The notes under the pieces were generated by a model, which was given only the letters and a program-made list of their open reading frames with translations, did not search any database and was not told the origin of the DNA. Shown in pieces: positions 57,013 through 64,000 of a stretch of 64,000 nt of DNA. How positions within the stretch are numbered: position 1 is the first letter of the stretch; each line of letters opens with the position of its first letter. This DNA is from Arthrobacter sp. B3I9 (GTDB lineage Bacteria > Actinomycetota > Actinomycetes > Actinomycetales > Micrococcaceae). A program made the translations under genes and the position numbers. Location of the stretch: contig NZ_JAUSYO010000001.1 in the NCBI RefSeq assembly GCF_030816935.1, positions 2,728,001 through 2,792,000 of the forward strand, read 5' to 3'.

Positions 57013-58512
57013 CTAGCCCTTGTTGTTCTTCTTCTTCTTTTCCGGCCAGGGGCCGAGCTTGTCCCTGGCTGCCGCGGCATCGCCGGTGCTGCCGAAGTCG
57101 GCGAGGTCGCCCACCTTGTGCACCTTCAGCATGTTCGTGGAACCGGCTTTTCCGGGAGGGGAACCGGCGGCGATGACTACGAGGTCACCGTCGTCGACGA
57201 CGTCGAGCTCCAGCAGGCTGCGGTCCACCTGGGCGGTCATCTCGTCCGTATGGCCGGCCATCGGGACCAGCACCGGCATGATGCCCCACGTGAGGGCCAG
57301 CTGGTTCCAGACATGCTCCACGGGAGTGAACGCAAAAACCGGACGGATCGGGCGCAGCCGGGACAGGCGGCGCGCGGAGTCACCGGACTGGGTGAAGGTA
57401 CAGATGTACTTCGCGTCCAGCTGGTCCGCGATCTCGACGGCGGCACGGGTGATGGCGCCGCCGCGGGTCTTGGGCTTGGTGCCCAGCGGGGGAACGCGCT
57501 CCAGGCCGTGGACCTCGGTGGATTCGATGATCCGGGCCATGGTCTTGACGGTCTCGATCGGGAACTTGCCCACGCTGGTCTCGCCCGAGAGCATGACGGC
57601 GTCGGCGCCGTCGAGCACGGCGTTGGCGCAGTCGGAGGCCTCGGCGCGGGTGGGGCGCGGGTTGTCGATCATGGACTCGAGCACCTGGGTGGCTACGATG
57701 ACCGGCTTGGCCCAGCGGCGTGCCAGTTCAATGGCGCGCTTCTGCACGATCGGCACTTCCTCCAGCGGAAGCTCCACGCCGAGGTCGCCACGGGCCACCA
57801 TGATGGCGTCGAAGGCGTCGATGATCTCGGACAGCTGGTCCACGGCCTGGGGCTTCTCGATCTTGGCGATCACCGGCACGCGGCGGCCTTCTTCGTCCAT
57901 GATCTCGTGGACGCGCTTGATGTCCGAGGCGTCGCGGACGAAGGAAAGGGCAACCATGTCCACACCGCGGCGCATGGCCCAGCGCAGGTCGTCCTCGTCC
58001 TTCTCGCTCAGCGCCGGAACGTTCACGGCAACGCCGGGCAGGTTGATGCCCTTGTTGTTCGAGACATACCCGCCGACGATCACCTGGGCAACCACCTTGA
58101 CGTCGTCGACGTCGATCGCGCGGAGGGCAACCTTGCCGTCGTCGATCAGCAGCGCGTCGCCGGGCTGCACATCTTCGGTCAGGCTCTTCAGCGTCGTGGA
58201 GGCGATCTCCTTGGTGCCCGGAACGTCCTCGGTGGTGATCGTGAAGGTGTCACCGACCGCCAGCAGGTGCGGTCCGTCGACAAAGCGGCCGAGGCGGATC
58301 TTGGGCCCCTGCAGGTCGGCCATGATGGCGACCGGCTTGCCGAGCTGGCCGGCGGCCTTGCGGACGTTCTCGTACGTGTTGTCGTGCACGGAGTAATCCC
58401 CGTGGCTCATATTCATGCGGGCCACGTCGACGCCTGCTTCGAGCACGGCCAGCGTGTTCTCGAAGCTCGCAATTGCCGGTCCGAAAGTGGCCACTATTTT
58501 AGCGCGTCTCAT
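57013..58512 (-). CDS. pyk: Pyruvate kinase
   Basis: A 499-residue full-length pyruvate kinase converting phosphoenolpyruvate and ADP to pyruvate and ATP. Visible are MRRAKIVATFGPA, the phosphate-binding RMNMSHGDYS, the B-domain start MADLQGPKIRLG, the active-site VIAKIEKPQAV and IMVARGDLGVELPLEE, and the C-terminal domain. It starts ATG 58512 and is preceded by gltD, 53 bases away, in the same direction. Intact core gene. Confidence 0.97.
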   Translation of the reverse strand: MRRAKIVATFGPAIASFENTLAVLEAGVDVARMNMSHGDYSVHDNTYENVRKAAGQLGKPVAIMADLQGPKIRLGRFVDGPHLLAVGDTFTITTEDVPGTKEIASTTLKSLTEDVQPGDALLIDDGKVALRAIDVDDVKVVAQVIVGGYVSNNKGINLPGVAVNVPALSEKDEDDLRWAMRRGVDMVALSFVRDASDIKRVHEIMDEEGRRVPVIAKIEKPQAVDQLSEIIDAFDAIMVARGDLGVELPLEEVPIVQKRAIELARRWAKPVIVATQVLESMIDNPRPTRAEASDCANAVLDGADAVMLSGETSVGKFPIETVKTMARIIESTEVHGLERVPPLGTKPKTRGGAITRAAVEIADQLDAKYICTFTQSGDSARRLSRLRPIRPVFAFTPVEHVWNQLALTWGIMPVLVPMAGHTDEMTAQVDRSLLELDVVDDGDLVVIAAGSPPGKAGSTNMLKVHKVGDLADFGSTGDAAAARDKLGPWPEKKKKNNKG

Positions 58513-58565
58513 ATACCTACCCTAGTAGTCGTCGTGCATGGATGAAGTTGTTGCTGACCGCTCGG

Positions 58566-60015
<1,450 letters not shown>

Positions 60016-60023
<8 letters not shown>

Positions 60024-63000
60024 CGGTCACCTCCAGGATTCGAGACCAAACTTCTTCGCCGTCGGGGTCAAGGCCCTCTTCGATGGCGTCGAGACGGGTT
60101 TGCAGTACGGCCGCGTAGTCACGCGGCAGCACCTTGGTTATGCGGGCTGCGGTGTCGTCAAAGTTCTCCAGCAGGCGGGCCGCGAGCTGCGACTCCGTCT
60201 CCTCGAGGTGCTTGACCAGCAGTGCGTGGACAATGTCGCGGTCCTCGGCATCCAGTTCGCGCAGCTGCAGCTCCCCGGATTCCAGGGCCTGCTTGTTGAC
60301 GCGGGTGGTCTGCAGATCCAGCACGAAGGCCGTGCCGCCGGACATGCCGGCGCCGAAGTTCCGTCCCGTGCGCCCGATAATGAGCGCCTGCCCGCCGGTC
60401 ATGTACTCGCAGCCGTGGTCGCCGATTCCTTCGACCACCGCGGTGGCGCCGGAGTTGCGGACCATGAAGCGTTCGCCCACCTGTCCCCGCAGGAACAGCT
60501 CGCCGCTCGTGGCGCCGTAGCCGATCACGTTGCCGGCGATGACGTTGCGCTCAGCCGGGAAAACGTTGGTGCGGTCCGGGCGGACGATGATCCGTCCGCC
60601 GGAGAGCCCCTTGCCGACGTAGTCGTTGGAGTCGCCGTACATGCGCAGCGTGATGCCGGCCGGCAGGAACGCCCCGAGCGACTGCCCGGCGGTGCCGGAC
60701 AGTGAGATATCAATGGTGTCCGGTGCCAGCACGTCGGTGCCGAAGGTCTTGGTGACCGTGTGGCCCAGCATGGTGCCGACGGAACGGTCCGTGTTGATGA
60801 CGTCGACGGCGATCTTCACCGGGGTGCGGTCGCTGAGGGCTTCGGCGGCCATCGCGATCAGGCGCTGGTCGAAGTGCTTGTCCAGCTCGTGGTTCTGGCC
60901 GGTCAGGTTGCGCAGCGGCGCGTCGTCGTCGAACTCCAGGCCGTGCAGGATCGGGTCCAGGTCCAGCCCTTCGGCCTTCCAGTGGTTGATCGCCTCACGG
61001 GTGTCGAGCATTTCGGCGTGGCCGATCGCTTCCTCGATGCTGCGGAAGCCAAGCTCGGCCAGGATCTCGCGGACTTCCTCGGCCAGGAATTCGAAGAAGT
61101 TGACCACGAATTCGGGCTTGCCGTTGAAGCGCGAGCGGAGTTCCGGGTTCTGCGTGGCAACGCCCACTGGGCAGGTGTCCAGGTGGCAGACGCGCATCAT
61201 GATGCAGCCGGAGACCACCAGCGGAGCCGTGGCGAAACCGAACTCCTCGCCGCCGAGCAGCGCGGCGATGACGACGTCGCGGCCGGTCTTGAGCTGGCCG
61301 TCCACCTGCACCACGACGCGGTCGCGCAGGCCGTTGAGCATCAGGGTCTGCTGCGTCTCGGCGAGACCCAGCTCCCACGGGACGCCGGCGTGTTTGAGCG
61401 AGTTCAGCGGCGAGGCGCCGGTGCCGCCGTCGTGCCCGGAGACGAGGACGACGTCGGCCTTGGCCTTCGTGACGCCGGCGGCCACAGTGCCGATCCCCAC
61501 CTCGGAGACGAGCTTGACGTGCACCCGGGCCGAGGGGTTGGCCCGCTTAGCGTCATAGATCAGCTGGGCGAGGTCCTCGATCGAGTAGATGTCGTGGTGC
61601 GGGGGCGGGGAGATGAGCCCGACGCCGGGCGTCGAGTGCCGCGTCCGGGCCACCCAGGGGTAGACCTTCTGCGCCATCAGCTGGCCGCCTTCACCGGGCT
61701 TGGCACCCTGCGCCATCTTGATCTGGATGTCATCAGCGTTCGTCAGGTACAGGCTGGTGACGCCGAAGCGCCCGGAGGCGATCTGCTTGACGGCGGAGCG
61801 GCGCTTGGGGTCCAGCAGCCGGTCCACGTCCTCGCCGCCTTCGCCGGTGTTGGACTTGCCGCCGAGCTGGTTCATCGCGATCGCGAGGGTTTCGTGCGCC
61901 TCCTGCGAGATGGAGCCGTAGCTCATGGCCCCGGTGGAGAAGCGCTTGACGATGCTGGAGACGGGCTCCACTTCCTCCAGCGGAACGGCCGGACGGAGCC
62001 CGCCCTTGAACTTCAGGAGACCGCGCAGGGTCATCAGGTTCTGCGACTGGTCGTCGACGCCCCGGGTGTAGGCCTTGAAGATGTCGTAGCGGCGCTCACG
62101 GGTGGCGTGCTGCAGCCGGAAGACGGTCTCGGGGTTGAACAGGTGCGGCTCGCCGTCACGGCGCCACTGGTACTCGCCGCCGCCGAGCAGCGGCTGGTGC
62201 GGCTTCTCGATCCCGTTCTCGGGGTACGCCATCTCGTGGCGGGCGGCGACCTCGGCGGCGATGACGTCGAGTCCGACGCCGCCGAGCTGGGAGTGCGTGC
62301 CAGAGAAGTATTCGTCCACCAGGTCCTGGCCGAGGCCCAGGGCCTCGAAGGTCTGCGCGCCGGTGTAGGAGGCCACCGTGGAGATGCCCATCTTGGACAT
62401 GATCTTCAGGACGCCCTTGCCGAGGCCCTTGATCAGGTTGTAGACGCCATCCTGAGGGGTGACCCCGACGACGTCGCCCGCGGTAATGAGCTGCTCCACC
62501 GATTCCATGGCCAGGTACGGGTTCACGGCCGAGGCGCCGTAACCGATCAGGACGGCCACGTGGTGGGTTTCGCGCACGTCGCCGGCTTCAACCACCAGCG
62601 CCGTCTTGGTGCGGTTGGCGCTGCGCAGCAGGTGGTGGTGCACGGCGCTGACCAGCAGCAGCGAAGGGATCGGAGCCCACTGGGCGTTCGAGTCGCGGTC
62701 GGAGAGCACCACGTACTGGACGCCGCGGTTGATGGCTCCGGAGACCTGCTCACAGATTTCCGTCAGCCGGGCGCGGAGCGCGTTCTCGCCGCCTTCCGGC
62801 CGGTACAGGCCGCGGACCTTCATGGCGATCCTGTCGCCGTCGGCGTTCTCGATGTTGGCGATCTTGGCGAGCTGGTCGTTGTTGATCACCGGGAACGGCA
62901 GCGAGACCTGCGGCTGGCGCACCTGCTTGGTGTCCAGCAGGTTGCCGTTGGGACCGATGGCGCAGGTCAGCGACGTCACCAGCTCTTCGCGGATGGCATC

Positions 63001-64000
63001 CAGCGGCGGGTTGGTCACCTGGGCGAAGGACTGCACGAAGTAGTCGAACAACAACCGCGGGCGCTTGGACAGCACAGCCACGGGTGTGTCTGAGCCCATG
63101 GCGCCCAGCGGCTCGGCGCCGGTGCGGGCCATCGGGCCCAGCAGGATCTTCAGTTCCTCGGTGGTGTAGCCGAAGGTCCGCTGGCGGATGTTGACCGAGG
63201 CCGCGGTGTGGACGACGTGCTCGCGTTCGGGCAGGTCGTTAAGGTCGATCAGGTTGTCCTTGAGCCATTCAGCCCACGGGTTGGCGGCGGCCACTTCGGC
63301 CTTGACCTCGGCGTCGTCGATGATCCGGCCGGCCTCGGTGTCCACCAGGAACATCTTGCCCGGCGAGACGCGGCCCTTCTTGACCACCTTGGAAGCTTCG
63401 ACGTCGATCACGCCCACCTCGGAGGCGAAGACGACCAGGCCGTCCTCGGTGATCCAGTACCGGCCCGGGCGCAGCCCGTTGCGGTCCAGCGTGGCGCCGA
63501 CGAGGCTGCCGTCGGTGAAGGAGACGGCTGCGGGGCCGTCCCACGGTTCCATCAGCAGGGAGTGGTACTCGTAGAAGGCCCGGCGGGCCGGGTCCATCGT
63601 GGCGTGGTTTTCCCAGGCCTCGGGGATCATCATCATGATCGAGTGCGTGATGGGGCGTCCGGAGAGCCACAGCAGCTCCGCGACCTCGTCGAAGGACGCC
63701 GAGTCGGAGGCACCCGGGGTGCAGATCGGGTACAGCTCCTCGGGCGACTCGCCCAGCAGCGGGTTGGCCAGTTGGGACTGGCGGGCGCGCATCCAGTTGC
63801 GGTTGCCCTTGACCGTGTTGATCTCACCGTTGTGCGCGATGGTCCGGAACGGCTGGGCCAGCGGCCACGACGGGAACGTATTGGTGGAGAAGCGCGAGTG
63901 GACGATAGCGAGCTTCGTCTTGAATCGCTTGTCCGACAGATCCGGGTAGAACGGCTCCAGCTGGGCCGTGGTCAGCATTCCCTTGTAGACGATGGTCCGC
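60016..64000 (-). CDS. gltB: Glutamate synthase large subunit, 5' end beyond the window
   Basis: The open frame runs to the right window edge; the visible 1327 residues lack the start of the glutaminase domain. Visible are [16 protein letters not shown] and [15 protein letters not shown] of the class II amidotransferase, the central domain, the FMN-binding and synthase region ([20 protein letters not shown]), the 3Fe-4S motif [16 protein letters not shown] (C-x5-C-x4-C) and the C-terminal beta-helix (GGTAFVLD). It makes two glutamates from glutamine and 2-oxoglutarate with GltD. Intact as far as visible. Confidence 0.97.

Noticed and set aside
57118..58545. Long open frame antisense to pyk
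   Set aside because: Shadow of pyk; His/Asp/Val-rich low-information sequence, no ribosome site.
60760..63093. 777-residue open frame antisense to gltB
   Set aside because: Same GC-shadow effect over a certain core gene.
63970..63978. ATG 63978 as the start of gltB
   Set aside because: The frame continues in register to the window edge and the glutaminase domain would be truncated, so the true start lies outside.

Overview
The window is a high-GC actinobacterial chromosome segment. Gene content (glutamate synthase, PdtaR-type ANTAR regulator, pyruvate kinase, ExeM/NucH nuclease, Rhs/YD proteins) and protein style point to Arthrobacter, Pseudarthrobacter or a close Micrococcaceae relative. 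This is an inference, since no rRNA is present. The right edge (56-64 kb) is ordinary core genome: a tRNA-Leu(CAA), pdtaR, pyk, gltD and the 3' part of gltB, all intact. The left edge (1-8.2 kb) holds a partial flavoprotein reductase, a broken SDR gene, an SRPBCC gene, a very large secreted nuclease/5'-nucleotidase gene with one frameshift, and a glyoxalase-fold/HxlR-type regulator pair with a clear operator palindrome.

Between about 8.8 and 56 kb lies accessory DNA. Four same-orientation copies of the tRNA-Leu 3' end (8801, 26299, 38109, and the real tRNA at 56002) divide it into three segments. The three partial copies also share related flanks with a conserved inverted repeat. This looks like tandem integration of related elements downstream of the tRNA, with the integrases since lost. 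Segment 1 carries gdhA, a decayed group of genes with a defence-like look (ImmA/IrrE peptidase, MUG113/T5orf172-type protein, coiled-coil protein), a secreted protein plus a 1900-residue Rhs protein with a detached GIY-YIG-like toxin tip and a candidate immunity gene, and an IS21-family remnant. Segment 2 carries a phage-type gene stub, two membrane-protein genes, several gene fragments and an intact catabolic operon (flavoprotein oxidase, DapA-family lyase, AGCS symporter, aldehyde dehydrogenase) with a divergent GntR regulator. Segment 3 carries small hydrolase, SRPBCC and membrane genes, a lipase-like membrane protein, an HTH-plus-membrane protein, a degenerate EAL protein and a three-gene cluster around a CHAT-family caspase-like protease.

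Many accessory genes show single-base frameshifts, internal stops or truncations, while the housekeeping genes show none. That contrast suggests real decay rather than poor sequence. The most interesting candidate system is the CHAT protease operon at 51.7-55.5 kb. Its last gene encodes a 243-residue beta-rich protein whose layout recalls pore-forming gasdermin-like effectors; this is a hypothesis from reading only. Next come the tandem tRNA-Leu scars and the Rhs toxin/immunity locus.
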